Positions 33,471 to 46,949 of a stretch of 64,000 nt of DNA are shown piece by piece. Every line of letters begins with the position of its first letter. Positions within the stretch are counted from its first letter, which is position 1. The notes beneath the pieces are model-generated. The model ran no database searches, had not been told where the DNA came from, and saw nothing but the letters and a program-made list of their open reading frames with translations. Position numbers and translations under genes: made by a program. Source of the DNA: Hyperoodon ampullatus (taxonomy: Eukaryota; Chordata; Mammalia; Artiodactyla; Ziphiidae); assembly GCA_949752795.1 (NCBI GenBank), contig CATKHW010000283.1, positions 620,001-684,000 of the forward strand, read 5' to 3'.

Positions 33471-34774
33471 GTAGTGCAGATTTGCATTGCCCGCTTGTTT
33501 GCTTGGCCAAAAAGGGCGTATGCGTTTTCTCCTGAATATATTCAGGAGAAAACGCATACGCCCTTTTGGGCCAAGTGCATCATTGTCGAAGTTGTGCCCC
33601 TCTTCCTGTGCTTTAAAGGCGATTCCAACGTACCTCTTGAAATCTGTTTCCTGCTATTCTGCCTCGCTTTCAAGTCCGCCTCGTTGCCTTCCCTCAACAG
33701 ATTTTTGGACGATAGTTGTCCTTTATTACTCGGCCAGTTTGTGAATGGCTGTGCCCCTGAGCTCCATTTTTCAACTCGTTTTTGGTGAGCTGACCGCAAG
33801 TCCAAAATTTTGGTTCAGGACCTATACTGGTTCCCGGTGGGTGGCTGAGAATTTGGTTAATTCTTCTTCCTGCCTGGAAATTACAGTGATATGTGCCCGT
33901 CCAAATGCCTAACAGCTACTCTCTCATTGGTTCTCCCTCTTCCCTTTCATCCTCTTCCAAATTGGCAACCTGTGCGAACCAAGAGGTTAAAGGGGCTGTC
34001 TCTCCAAGTTGGGAGGTTGATAGTAAAGCAGACGGAAAGTCAAACCGGAGCACCAGGAGAGGGACTATTCATTGAGTTTTAGAAACCTTTCGTATTCACA
34101 GTGTGTCCGTTCCCTAGGTTTCCCGCTCATGTTATAGCTGTAGTAATATTCCCTTCAACCTGGAGAGTTCGGACCCTTGGAATGGGTGCCATGCATTATT
34201 GCTTTAAAGGGTCTGCATTTGCTCACCCAATCTCACCAATCGTCTCAGTCCCAAGTGTCCCTCCTTATGCCACATCCAGCTGTCATTGTAGATAGGGTCA
34301 TTCCAGCTTTCATCAGAGACCCTGAAGGAATTGCAAAGAATTTCCCAGTTTTTTTGTTTTGTTTTTGAAATTCCTTTTTATAGTGGGTTTGAGCTGATTC
34401 TCGCTGCCATGTTTATGCCAGTCTAGACACCCTTGATTCCCTTACGGTGACATATCAATACATAGGTTTTAAGATTCTTACTAGTCAGATATTTTCCTCT
34501 GCGGGAAATATGGGGTTTTGAGTCCCTTTCACTGAGGACGGTGTAGGTCTTGTCTATTCCATAGTTGGTTTTTGGAACGGTACCTGTGCTTATATCAAAC
34601 TCTGCTTTTATGCATCACCCCACCTCTCCTTCCCCCTTAAGCAGGTATAAGAGTGTTTTCTAAATGTGAGACACTCTTCTCTTTCCTAACTCAGTTCAAG
34701 TGTAGCCATGTTTACAGGATCTTCATAAGTGATATCTTATGATAAGTTTCTTTTTCTGTGTGACTTATTTCACT
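33036..34774 (+). repeat. Satellite monomer C20 (1,739 bp)
   Basis: The palindrome at 33502-33575 has one mismatch (cccttttgggcc). Markers gtgaatggctgtg, cctgcctggaaatt, cctcttccaaattg and tttcccgctcatg are shared with C21. acacccttgattcccttacg followed by gtgac is shared with C18 and C19. Confidence 0.95.
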
Positions 34775-36513
34775 TAGAATCATCGTACCTGAATCCACCC
34801 ATTTTGCTGCTACTGGTCTTATGACATTGATTTCATGGCTGAGGGATATTCCATCGTACGTAAGTACCACAATTTTTTGAACCATGTTTATATTTTCTGG
34901 GATACTTAAGGTGTATCCAAGTTGAGGTCCTTGTATGCAGTGCAGCCCTAAATTTTGGGGTGGCTCTGTCTTATTGATTTTCAGTTTTCCCAAGGTATAT
35001 TCCCTAGACTGGTAGTGCCCTTGGCTCTGTAGCTCTGTTCTTTACTTGTTTTAGGGAACAGAATGCACTCCTCCAGAGAGGCAGTTGGCAATTTACATCC
35101 CGCCCATCAGCATAACAAGGCTCCCTGTTCTCCAGGACCTGTCTTGCCTTTCTTGTTCTTACACATTTTGTGGATGTCCCTTTTGACCGGTGGGAAGTGA
35201 TACTTCTTTGTAGTGCAGATTTGCATTGCCCGCTTGCTTGCTTGGCCAAAAAGGGCGTATGCGTTTTCTCCTGAATATATTCAGGAGAAAACGCATACGC
35301 CCTTTTGGGCCAAGTGCATCATTGTCGAAGTTGTGCCCCTCTTCCTGTGCTTTAAAGGCGATTCCAACGTACCTCTTGAAATCTGTTTCCTGCTATTCTG
35401 CCTCGCTTTCAAGTCCGCCTGGTTGCCTTCCCTCAACAGATTTTTGGACGATAATTGTCCTTTATTACTCGGCCAGTTTGTGAATGGCTGTGCCCCTGAG
35501 CTCCATTTTTCAACTCGTTTTTGGTGAGCTGACCGCAAGTCCAAAATTTTGGTTCAGGACCTATACTGGTTCCCGGTGGGTGGCTGAGAATTTGGTTAAT
35601 TCTTCTTCCTGCCTGGAAATTACAGTGATATGTGCCCGTCCAAATGCCTAACAGCTACTCTCTCATTGGTTCTCCCTCTTCCCTTTCATCCTCTTCCAAA
35701 TTGGCAACCTGTGCGAACCAAGAGGTTAAAGGGGCTGTCTCTCCAAGTTGGGAGGTTGATAGTAAAGCAGACGGAAAGTCAAACCGGAGCACCAGGAGAG
35801 GGACTATTCGTTGAGTTTTAGAAACCTTTCGTATTCACAGTGTGTCCGTTCTCTAGGTTTCCCGCTCATGTTATAGCTGTAGTAATATTCCCTTCAACCT
35901 GGAGAGTTCGGACCCATGGAATGGGTGCCATGCATTATTGCTTTAAAGGGTCTGCATTTGCTCACCCAATCTCACCAATCGTCTCAGTCCCAAGTGTCCC
36001 TCCTTATGCCACACCCAGCTGTCATTGTAGATAGGGTCATTCCAGCTTTCATCAGAGACCCTGAAGGAATTGTAAAGAATTTCCCAGTTTTTTTGTTTTG
36101 TTTTTGAAATTCTTTTTTATAGTGGGTTTGAGCTGATTCTCGCTGCCATGTTTATGCCAGTCTAGACACACTTGATTCCCTTACAGAGACATATCAATAC
36201 ATAGGTTTTAAGATTCTTACTAGTCAGATATTTTCCTCTGCGGGAAATATGGGGTTTTGAGTCCCTTTCACTGAGGACGGTGTAGGTCTTGACTATTCCA
36301 TAGTTGGTTTTTGGAACGGTACCTGTGCTTATATCAAACTCTGTTTTTATGCAACTCCCCACCTCTCCTTCCCCCTTAAGCAGGTATAAGAGTGTTTTCT
36401 AAATGTGAGACACTGTTCTCTTTCCTAACTCAGTTCAAGTGTAGCCATGTTTACAGGATCTTCATAAGTGATATCTTATGATAAGTTTCTTTTTCTGTGT
36501 GACTTATTTCACT
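34775..36513 (+). repeat. Satellite monomer C21 (1,739 bp)
   Basis: The palindrome at 35241-35314 has the same mismatch as C20. Its own markers are gcctggttgcc, gataattgtcc and gccacacccagc. Late markers gaaattcttttttatag and gtcttgactattcc recur in C33. Confidence 0.95.
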
Positions 36514-38252
36514 TAGAATCATCGTACCAGAATCCACCCATTTTGCTGCTACTGGTCTTATGACATTGATTTCATGGCTGAGGGATATTCTATCGTACGT
36601 AAGTACCACAATTTTTTGAACCATGTTTATATTTTCTGGGATACTTAAGGTGTATCCAAGTTGAGGTCCTTGTATGCAGTGCAGCCCTAAATTTTGGGGT
36701 GGCTCTGTCTTATTGATTTTCAGTTTTCCCAAGGTATATTCCCTAGACTGGTAGTGCCCTTGGCTCTGTAGCTCTGTTCTTTACTTGTTTTAGGGAACAG
36801 AATGCACTCCTCCAGAGAGGCAGTTGGCAATTTACATCCCGCCCATCAGCATAACAAGGCTCCCTGTTCTCCAGGGCCTGTCTTGCCTTTCTTGTTCTTA
36901 CACATTTTGTGGATGTCCCTTTTGACCGGTGGGAAGTGATACTTCTTTGTAGTGCAGATTTGCATTGCCCGCTTGCTTGCTTGGCCAAAAAGGGCGTATG
37001 CGTTTTCTCCTGAATATATTCAGGAGAAAACACATACGCCCTTTTTGGCCAAGTGCGTCATTGTCGAAGTTGTGCCCCTCTTCCTGTGCTTTAAAGGCGA
37101 TTCCAACGTACCTCTTGAAATCTGTTTCCTGCTATTCTGCCTCACTTTTAAGTCCGCCTCGTTGCCTTCCCTCAACAGATTTTTGGACGATAGTTGTCCT
37201 TTATTACTCGGCCAGTTTGTGAATTGCTGTGCCCCTGAGCCCCATTTTTAAAATCGTTTTTTGTGAGCTGACCGCAAGTCCAAAATTTTGGTTCAGGACC
37301 TATACTGGTTCCCGGTGGGTGGCTGAGAATTTGGTTAATTCTTCTTCCTGCCGGGAAATTACAGTGATATATGCCCGTCCAAATGCCTAACAGCTACTCT
37401 CTCATTGGTTCTCCCTCTTCCCTTTCATCCTCTGCCAAATTGGCAACCTGTGCGAACCAAGAGGTTAAAGGGGCTGTCTCTCCAAGTTGGGAGGTTGATA
37501 GTAAAGCAGACGGAAAGTCAAACCGGAGCACCAGGAGAGGGACTATTCGTTGAGTTTTAGAAACCTTTCGTATTCACAGTGTGTCCGTTCTCTAGGTTTC
37601 CCGCACATGTTATAGCTGTAGTAATATTCCCTTCAACCTGGAGAGTTCGGACCCATGGAATGGGTGCCATGCATTATTGCTTTAAAGGGTCTGCATTTGC
37701 TCACCCAATCTCACCAATCGTCTCAGTCCCAAGTGTCCCTCCTTATGCCACATCCAGCTGTCGTTGTAGATAGGGTCATTCCAGCTTTCATCAGAGACCC
37801 TGAAGGAATTGTAAAGAATTTCCCAGTTTTTTTGTTTTGTTTTTGAAATTCCTTTTTATAGTGTGTTTGAGCTGATTCTCACTGCCATGTTTATGCCAGT
37901 CTAGACACACTTGATTCCCTTACGGAGACATATCAATACATAGGTTTTAAGATTCTTACTAGTCAGATATTTTCCTCTGCGGGAAATATGGGGTTTTGAG
38001 TCCCTTTCGCTGAGGACGGTGTAGGTCTTGTCTATTCCATAGTTGGTTTTTGGAACGGTACCTGTGCTTATATCAAACTCTGGTTTTATGCATCACCCCA
38101 CCTCTCCTTCCCCCTTAAGCAGGTATAAGAGTGTTTTCTAAATGTGAGACACTGTTCTCTTTCCTAACTCAGTTCAAGTGTAGCCATGTTTACAGGATCT
38201 TCATAAGTGATATCTTATGATAAGTTTCTTTTTCTGTGTGACTTATTTCACT
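36514..38252 (+). repeat. Satellite monomer C22 (1,739 bp)
   Basis: The palindrome at 36980-37053 has one mismatch (aaaacacatacg). Markers tctgcctcacttttaagtcc and catttttaaaatcgtttttt recur in C29 and C35, and in modified form in C34. gtgatatatgcccg recurs in C24. Confidence 0.95.
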
Positions 38253-39991
38253 TAGAATCATCGTACCTGAATCCACCCATTTTGCTGCTACTGGTCTTAT
38301 GACATTGATTTCATGGCTGAGGGATATTCCATCGTACGTAAGTACCACAATTTTTTGAACCATGTTTATATTTTCTGGGATACTTAAGGTGTATCCAAGT
38401 TGAGGTCCTTGTATGCAGTGCAGCCCTAAATTTTGGGGTGGCTCTGTCTTATTGATTTTCAGTTTTCCCAAGGTATATTCCCTAGACTGGTAGTGCCCTT
38501 GGCTCTGTAGCTCTGTTCTTTACTTGTTTTAGGGAACAGAATGCACTCCTCCAGAGAGGCAGTGGGCAATTTACATCCCGCCCATCAGCATAACAAGGCT
38601 CCCTGTTCTCCAGGGCCTGTTTTGCCTTTCTTGTTCTTACACATTTTGTGGATGTCCCTTTTGACCGGTGGGAAGTGATACTTCTTTGTAGTGCAGATTT
38701 GCATTGCCCGCTTGCTTGCTTGGCCAAAAAGGGCGTATGCGTTTTCTCCTGAATATATTCAGGAGAAAACGCATACGCCCTTTTTGGCCAAGTGCATCAT
38801 TGTCGAAGTTGTGCCCCTCTTCCTGTGCTTTAAATGCGATTCAACGTACCTCTTGAAATCTGTTTCCTGCTATTCTGCCTCGCTTTCAAGTCCGCCTCGT
38901 TGCCTTCCCTCAACAGATTTTTGGACGATAGATGTCCTTTATTACTCGGCCAGTTTGTGAATGGCTGTGCCCCTGAGCTCCATTTTTCAACTCGTTTTTG
39001 GTGAGCTGACCGCAAGTCCAAAATTTTGGTTCAGGACCTATACTGGTTCCCGGTGGGTGGCTGAGAATTTGGTTAATTCTTCTTCCTGCCGGGAAATTAC
39101 AGTGATATGTGCCCGTCCAAATGCCTAACAGCTACTCTCTCATTGGTTCTCCCACTTCCCTTTCATCCTCTGCCAAATTGGCAACCTGTGCGAACCAAGA
39201 GGTTAAAGGGGCTGTCTCTCCAAGTTGGGAGGTTGATAGTAAAGCAGACGGAAAGTCAAACCGGAGCACCAGGAGAGGGACTATTCGTTGAGTTTTAGAA
39301 ACCTTTCGTATTCACAGTGTGTCCGTTCTCTAGGTTTCCCACACATGTTATAGCTGTAGTAATATTCCCTTCAACCTGGAGAGTTCGGACCCATGGAATG
39401 GGTGCCATGCATTATTGCTTTAAAGCGTCTGCATTTGCTCACCCAATCTCACCAATCGTCTCAGTCCCAAGTGTCCCTCCTTATGCCACATCCAGCTGTC
39501 GTTGTAGATAGGGTCATTCCAGCTTTCATCAGAGACCCTGAAGGAATTGTAAAGAATTTCCCAGTTTTTTTTGTTTTGTTTTTGAAATTCCTTTTTATAG
39601 TGTGTTTGAGCTGATTCTCACTGCCATGTTTATGCCAGTCTAGACACACTTGATTCCCTTACGGAGACATATCAATACATAGGTTTTAAGATTCTTACTA
39701 GTCAGATATTATCCTCTGCGGGAAATATGGGGTTTTGAGTCCCTTTCGCTGAGGATGGTGTAGGTCTTGTCTATTCCATAGTTGGTTTTTGGAACGGTAC
39801 CTGTGCTTATATCAAACTCTGGTTTTATGCATCACCCCACCTCTCCTTCCCCCTTAAGCAGGTATAAGAGTGTTTTCTAAATGTGAGACACTCTTCTCTT
39901 TCCTAACTCAGTTCAAGTGTAGCCATGTTTACAGGATCTTCATAAGTGATATCTTATGATAAGTTTCTTTTTCTGTGTGACTTATTTCACT
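38253..39991 (+). repeat. Satellite monomer C23 (1,739 bp)
   Basis: A 1-bp deletion (gcgattcaacg, near 38838) and an extra T in the A-tail remnant cancel out in length. The palindrome at 38719-38792 is perfect. Markers are cagtgggcaattt and ctcccacttccc, the latter shared with C25. Confidence 0.95.
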
Positions 39992-41730
39992 TAGAATCAT
40001 CGTACCTGAATCCACCCATTTTGCTGCTACTGGTCTTATGACATTGATTTCATGGCTGAGGGATATTCCATCGTACGTAAGTACCACAATTTTTTGAACC
40101 ATGTTTATATTTTCTGGGATACTTAAGGTGTATCCAAGTTGAGGTCCTTGTATGCAGTGCAGCCCTAAATTTTGGGGTGGCTCTGTCTTATTGATTTTCA
40201 GTTTTCCCAAGGTATATTCCCTAGACTGGTAGTGCCCTTGGCTCTGTAGCTCTGTTCTTTACTTGTTTTAGGGAACAGAATGCACTCCTCCAGAGAGGCA
40301 GTTGGCAATTTACATCCCGCCCATCAGCATAACAAGGCTCCCTGTTCTCCAGGGCCTGTCTTGCCTTTCTTGTTCTTACACATTTTGTGGATGTCCCTTT
40401 TGACCGGTGGGAAGTGATACTTCTTTGTAGTGCAGATTTGCATTGCCCGCTTGCTTGCTTGGCCAAAAAGGGCGTATGCGTTTTCTCCTGAATATATTCA
40501 GGAGAAAACACATACGCCCTTTTTGGCCAAGTGCGTCATTGTCGAAGTTGTGCCCCTCTTCCTGTGCTTTAAAGGCGATTCCAACGTACCTCTTGAAATC
40601 TGTTTCCTGCTATTCTGCCTCGCTTTCAAGTCCGCCTCGTTGCCTTCCCTCAACAGATTTTTGGACGATAGTTGTCCTTTATTACTCGGCCAGTTTGTGA
40701 ATGGCTGTGCCCCTGAGCTCCATTTTTCAACTCGTTTTTGGTGAGCTGACCGCAAGTCCAAAATTTTGGTTCAGGACCTATACTGGTTCCCGGTGGGTGG
40801 CTGAGAATTTGGTTAATTCTTCTTCCTGCCGGGAAATTACAGTGATATATGCCCGTCCAAATGCCTAACAGCTACTCTCTCATTGGTTCTCCCTCTTCCC
40901 TTTCATCCTCTGCCAAATTGGCAACCTGTGCGAACCAAGAGGTTAAAGGGGCTGTCTCTCCAAGTTGGGAGGTTGATAGTAAAGCAGACGGAAAGTCAAA
41001 CCGGAGCACCAGGAGAGGGACTATTCGTTGAGTTTTAGAAACCTTTCGTATTCACAGTGTGTCCGTTCTCTAGGTTTCCCGCACATGTTATAGCGGTAGT
41101 AATATTCCCTTCAACCTGGAGAGTTCGGACCCATGGAATGGGTGCCATGCATTATTGCTTTAAAGGGTCTGCATTTGCTCACCCAATCTCACCAATCGTC
41201 TCAGTCCCAAGTGTCCCTCCTTATGCCACATCCAGCTGTCGTTGTAGATAGGGTCATTCCAGCTTTCATCAGAGACCCTGAAGGAATTGTAAAGAATTTC
41301 CCAGTTTTTTTGTTTTGTTTTTGAAATTCCTTTTTATAGTGTGTTTGAGCTGATTCTCACTGCCATGTTTATGCCAGTCTAGACACACTTGATTCCCTTA
41401 CGGAGACATATCAATACATAGGTTTTAAGATTCTTACTAGTCAGATATTTTCCTCTGCGGGAAATATGGGGTTTTGAGTCCCTTTCGCTGAGGACGGTGT
41501 AGGTCTTGTCTATTCCATAGTTGGTTTTTGGAACGGTACCTGTGCTTATATCAAACTCTGGTTTTATGCATCACCCCACCTCTCCTTCCCCCTTAAGCAG
41601 GTATAAGAGTGTTTTCTAAATGTGAGACACTGTTCTCTTTCCTAACTCAGTTCAAGTGTAGCCATGTTTACAGGATCTTCATAAGTGATATCTTATGATA
41701 AGTTTCTTTTTCTGTGTGACTTATTTCACT
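39992..41730 (+). repeat. Satellite monomer C24 (1,739 bp)
   Basis: The palindrome at 40458-40531 has one mismatch (aaaacacatacg). It shares gtgatatatgcccg and agtgtgtttgagctg with C22, two copies earlier. Its own marker is tatagcggtagt. Confidence 0.95.
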
Positions 41731-43469
41731 TAGAATCATCGTACCTGAATCCACCCATTTTGCTGCTACTGGTCTTATGACATTGATTTCATGGCTGAGG
41801 GATATTCCATCGTACGTAAGTACCACAATTTTTTGAACCATGTTTATATTTTCTGGGATACTTAAGGTGTATCCAAGTTGAGGTCCTTGTATGCAGTGCA
41901 GCCCTAAATTTTGGGGTGGCTCTGTCTTATTGATTTTCAGTTTTCCCAAGGTATATTCCCTAGACTGGTAGTGCCCTTGGCTCTGTAGCTCTGTTCTTTA
42001 CTTGTTTTAGGGAACAGAATGCACTCCTCCAGAGAGGCAGTTGGCAATTTACATCCCGCCCATCAGCATAACAAGGCTCCCTGTTCTCCAGGGCCTGTCT
42101 TGCCTTTCTTGTTCTTACACATTTTGTGGATGTCCCTTTTGACCGGTGGGAAGTGATACTTCTTTGTAGTGCAGATTTGCATTGCCCGCTTGCTTGCTTG
42201 GCCAAAAAGGGCGTATGCGTTTTCTCCTGAATATATTCAGGAGAAAACGCATACGCCCTTTTTGGCCAAGTGCATCATTGTCGAAGTTGTGCCCCTCTTC
42301 CTGTGCTTTAAAGGCGATTCCAACGTACCTCTTGAAATCTGTTTCCTGCTATTCTGCCTCGCTTTCAAGTCCGCCTCGTTGCCTTCCCTCAACAGATTTT
42401 TGGACGATAGTTGTCCTTTATTACTCGGCCAGTTTGTGAATGGCTGTGCCCCTGAGCTCCATTTTTCAACTCGTTTTTGGTGAGCTGACCGCAAGTCCAA
42501 AATTTTGGTTCAGGACCTATACTGGTTCCCGGTGGGTGGCTGAGAATTTGGTTAATTCTTCTTCCTGCCGGGAAATTACAGTGATATGTGCCCGTCCAAA
42601 TGCCTAACAGCTACTCTCTCATTGGTTCTCCCACTTCCCTTTCATCCTCTGCCAAATTGGCAACCTGTGCGAACCAAGAGGTTAAAGGGGCTGTCTCTCC
42701 AAGTTGGGAGGTTGATAGTAAAGCAGACGGAAAGTCAAACCGGAGCACCAGGAGAGGGACTATTCGTTGAGTTTTAGAAACCTTTCGTATTCACAGTGTG
42801 TCCGTTCTCTAGGTTTCCCTCACATGTTATAGCTGTAGTAATATTCCCTTCAACCTGGAGAGTTCGGACCCATGGAATGGGTGCCATGCATTATTGCTTT
42901 AAAGCGTCTGCATTTGCTCACCCAATCTCACCAATCGTCTCAGTCCCAAGTGTCCCTCCTTATGCCACATCCAGCTGTCGTTGTAGATAGGGTCATTCCA
43001 GCTTTCATCAGAGACCCTGAAGGAATTGTAAAGAATTTCCCAGTTTTTTTGTTTTGTTTTTGAAATTCCTTTTTATAGTGTGTTTGAGCTGATTCTCACT
43101 GCCATGTTTATGCCAGTCTAGACACACTTGATTCCCTTACGGAGACATATCAATACATAGGTTTTAAGATTCTTACTAGTCAGATATTTTCCTCTGCGGG
43201 AAATATGGGGTTTTGAGTCCCTTTCGCTGAGGACGGTGTAGGTCTTGTCTATTCCATAGTTGGTTTTTGGAACGGTACCTGTGCTTATATCAAACTCTGT
43301 TTTTATGAATCACCCCACCTCTCCTTCCCCCTTAAGCAGGTATAAGAGTGTTTTCTAATTGTGAGACACTGTTCTCTTTCCTAACTCAGTTCAAGTGTAG
43401 CCATGTTTACAGGATCTTCATAAGTGATATCTTATGATAAGTTTCTTTTTCTGTGTGACTTATTTCACT
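41731..43469 (+). repeat. Satellite monomer C25 (1,739 bp)
   Basis: The palindrome at 42197-42270 is perfect. It shares ctcccacttccc and ttaaagcgtctgc with C23. Its own markers are gtttccctcacatg, tttttatgaatcacc and ttctaattgtgag. Confidence 0.95.
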
Positions 43470-45209
43470 TAGAATCATCGTACCTGAATCCACCCATTTT
43501 GCTGCTACTGGTCTTATGACATTGATTTCATGGCTGAGGGATATTCCATCGTACGTAAGTACCACAATTTTTTGAACCATGTTTATATTTTCTGGGATAC
43601 TTAAGGTGTATCCAAGTTGAGGTCCTTGTATGCAGTGCAGCCCTAAATTTTGGGGTGGCTCTGTCTTATTGATTTTCAGTTTTCCCAAGGTATATTCCCT
43701 AGACTGGTAGTGCCCTTGGCTCTGTAGCTCTGTTCTTTACTTGTTTTAGGGAACAGAATGCACTCCTCCAGAGAGGCAGTTGGCAATTTACATCCCGCCC
43801 ATCAGCATAACAAGGCTCCCTGTTCTCCAGGGCCTGTCTTGCCTTTCTTGTTCTTACACATTTTGTGGATGTCCCTTTTGACCGGTGGGAAGTGATACTT
43901 CTTTGTAGTGCAGATTTGCATTGCCCGCTTGCTTGCTTGGCCAAAAAGGGTGTATGCGTTTTCTCCTGAATATATTCAGGAGAAAACGCATACGCCCTTT
44001 TTGGCCAAGTGCATCATTGTCGAAGTTGTGCCCCTCTTCCTGTGCTTTAAAGGCGATTCCAACGTACCTCTTGAAATCTGTTTCCTGCTATTCTGCCTCG
44101 CTTTCAAGTCCGCCTCGTTGCCTTCCCTCAACAGATTTTTGGACGATAGTTGTCCTTTATTACTCGGCCAGTTTGTGAATGGCTGTGCCCCTGAGCTCCA
44201 TTTTTCAACTCGTTTTTGGTGAGCTGACCGCAAGTCCAAAATTTTGGTTCACGACCTATACTGGTTCCCGGTGGGTGGCTGAGAATTTGGTTAATTCTTC
44301 TTCCTGCCGGGAAATTACAGTGATATGTGCCCGTCCAAATGCCTAACAGCTACTCTCTCATTGGTTCTCCCTCTTCCCTTTCATCCTCTGCCAAATTGGC
44401 AACCTGTGCGAACCAAGAGGTTAAAGGGGCTGTCTCTCCAAGTTGGGAGGTTGATAGTAAAGCAGACGGAAAGTCAAACCGGAGCACCAGGAGAGGGACT
44501 ATTCGTTGAGTTTTAGAAACCTTTCGTATTCACAGTGTGTCCGTTCTCTAGGTTTCCCGCACATGTTATAGCTGTAGTAATATTCCCTTCAACCTGGAGA
44601 GTTCGGACCCATGGAATGGGTGCCATGCATTATTGCTTTAAAGGGTCTGCATTTGCTCACCCAATCTCACCAATCATCTCAGTCCCAAGTGTCCCTCCTT
44701 ATGCCACATCCAGCTGTCATTGTAGATAGGGTCATTCCAGGTTTCATCAGAGACCCTGAAGGAATTGTAAAGAATTTCCCAATTTTTTTTGTTTTGTTTT
44801 TGATATTCCTTTTTATAGTCGGTTTGAGCTGATTCTCGCTGCCATGTTTATGCCAGTCTAGACACACTTGATTCCCTTACGGAGACATATCAATACATAG
44901 GTTTTAAGATTCTTACTAGTCAGATATTTTCCTCTGCGGGAAATATGGGGTTTTGAGTCCCTTTCACTGAGGAAGGTGTAGGTCTTGTCTATTCCATAGT
45001 TGGTTTTTGGAACGGTACCTGTGCTTATATCAAACTCTGGTTTTATGCATCACCCCACCTCTCCTTCCCCCTTAAGCAGGTATAAGAGTGTTTTCTAAAT
45101 GTGAGACACTGTTCTCTTTCCTAACTCAGTTCAAGTGTAGCCATGTTTACAGGATCTTCATAAGTGATATCTTATGATAAGTTTCTTTTTCTGTGTGACT
45201 TATTTCACT
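43470..45209 (+). repeat. Satellite monomer C26 (1,740 bp)
   Basis: The extra T is in the A-tail remnant (44783-44790). The palindrome at 43936-44009 has one mismatch (gggtgtatgcg). Markers gatattcctttttatagtcg and ccaatcatctcag are shared with C27. Its own marker is ggttcacgacctatac. Confidence 0.95.
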
Positions 45210-46949
45210 TAGAATCATCGTACCTGAATCCACCCATTTTGCTGCTACTGGTCTTATGACATTGATTTCATGGCTGAGGGATATTCCATCGTACGTAAGT
45301 ACCACAATTTTTTGAACCATGTTTATATTTTCTGGGATACTTAAGGTGTATCCAAGTTGAGGTCCTTGTATGCAGTGCAGCCCTAAATTTTGGGGTGGCT
45401 CTATCTTATTGATTTTCAGTTTTCCCAAGGTATATTCCCTAGACTGGTAGTGCCCTTGGCTCTGTAGCTCTGTTCTTTACTTGTTTTAGGGAACAGAATG
45501 CACTCCTCCAGAGAGGCAGTTGGCAATTTACATCCCGCCCATCAGCATAACAAGGCTCCCTGTTCTCCAGGGCCTGTCTTGCCTTTCTTGTTCTTAGACA
45601 TTTTGTGGATGTCCCTTTTGACCGGTGGGAAGTGATACTTCTTTGTAGTGCAGATTTGCATTGCCCGCTTGCTTGCTTGGCCAAAAAGGGCGTATGCGTT
45701 TTCTCCTGAATATATTCAGGAGAAAACGCATACGCCCTTTTTGGCCAAGTGCATCATTGTCGAAGTTGTGCCCCTCTTCCTGTGCTTTAAAGGCGATTCC
45801 AACGTACCTCTTGAAATCTGTTTCCTGCTATTCTGCCTCGCTTTCAAGTCCGCCTCGTTGCCTTCCCTCAACAGATTTTTGGACGATAGTTGTCCTTTAT
45901 TACTCGGCCAGTTTGTGAATGGCTGTGCCCCTGAGCTCCATTTTTCAACTCGTTTTTGGTGAGCTGACCGCAAGTCCAAAATTTTGGTTCAGGACCTATA
46001 CTGGTTCCCGGTGGGTGGCTGAGAATTTGGTTAATTCTTCTTCCTGCCGGGAAATTACAGTGATATGTGCCCGTCCAAATGCCTAACAGCTACTCTCTCA
46101 TTGGTTCTCCCTCTTCCCTTTCATCCTCTGCCAAATTGGCAACCTGTGCGAACCAAGAGGTTAAAGGGGCTGTCTCTCCAAGTTGGGAGGTTGATAGTAA
46201 AGCAGACGGAAAGTCAAACCGGAGCACCAGGAGAGGGACTATTCGTTGAGTTTTAGAAACCTTTCGTATTCACAGTGTGTCCGTTCTCTAGGTTTCCCGC
46301 ACATGTTATAGCTGTAGTAATATTCCCTTCAACCTGGAGAGTTCGGACCCATGGAATGGGTGCCATGCATTATTGCTTTAAAGGGTCTGCATTTGCTCAC
46401 CCAATCTCACCAATCATCTCAGTCCCAAGTGTCCCTCCTTATGCCACATCCAGCTGTCATTGTAGATAGGGTCATTCCAGGTTTCATCAGAGACCCTGAA
46501 GGAATTGTAAAGAATTTCCCAATTTTTTTTGTTTTGTTTTTGATATTCCTTTTTATAGTCGGTTTGAGCTGATTCTCGCTGCCATGTTTATGCCAGTCTA
46601 GACACACTTGATTCCCTTACGGAGACATATCAATACATAGGTTTTAAGATTCTTACTAGTCAGATATTTTCCTCTGCGGGAAATATGGGGTTTTGAGTCC
46701 CTTTCACTGAGGAAGGTGTAGGTCTTGTCTATTCCATAGTTGGTTTTTGGAACGGTACCTGTGCTTATATCAAACTCTGGTTTTATGCATCACCCCACCT
46801 CTCCTTCCCCCTTAAGCAGGTATAAGAGTGTTTTCTAAATGTGAGACACTGTTCTCTTTCCTAACTCAGTTCAAGTGTAGCCATGTTTACAGGATCTTCA
46901 TAAGTGATATCTTATGATAAGTTTCTTTTTCTGTGTGACTTATTTCACT
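44325..46949 (+). repeat. Recent tandem duplication, 1,740-bp period (C26/C27)
   Basis: The 3' half of C26 and that of C27 share an extra T in the A-tail remnant, gatattcctttttatagtcg and caatcatctcag at 1,740-bp spacing. The first half of C27 has private changes, so the exchanged tract covers about one monomer. Confidence 0.8.
45210..46949 (+). repeat. Satellite monomer C27 (1,740 bp)
   Basis: Recent duplicate of C26, with the same extra T (46523-46530) and the same 3' half. The palindrome at 45676-45749 is perfect. Its own markers are ggctctatcttattg and gttcttagacatt. Confidence 0.95.

Larger units (their letters stand above)
36514..43469 (+). repeat. Alternating dimer pattern, C22-C23 and C24-C25 (~3,478-bp period)
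   Basis: C22 and C24 share aaaacacatacg and gtgatatatgcccg. C23 and C25 share ctcccacttccc and aaagcgtctgc. All four share agtgtgtttgagctg. The alternation suggests duplication of a two-monomer unit, followed by patchy change. Confidence 0.65.
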
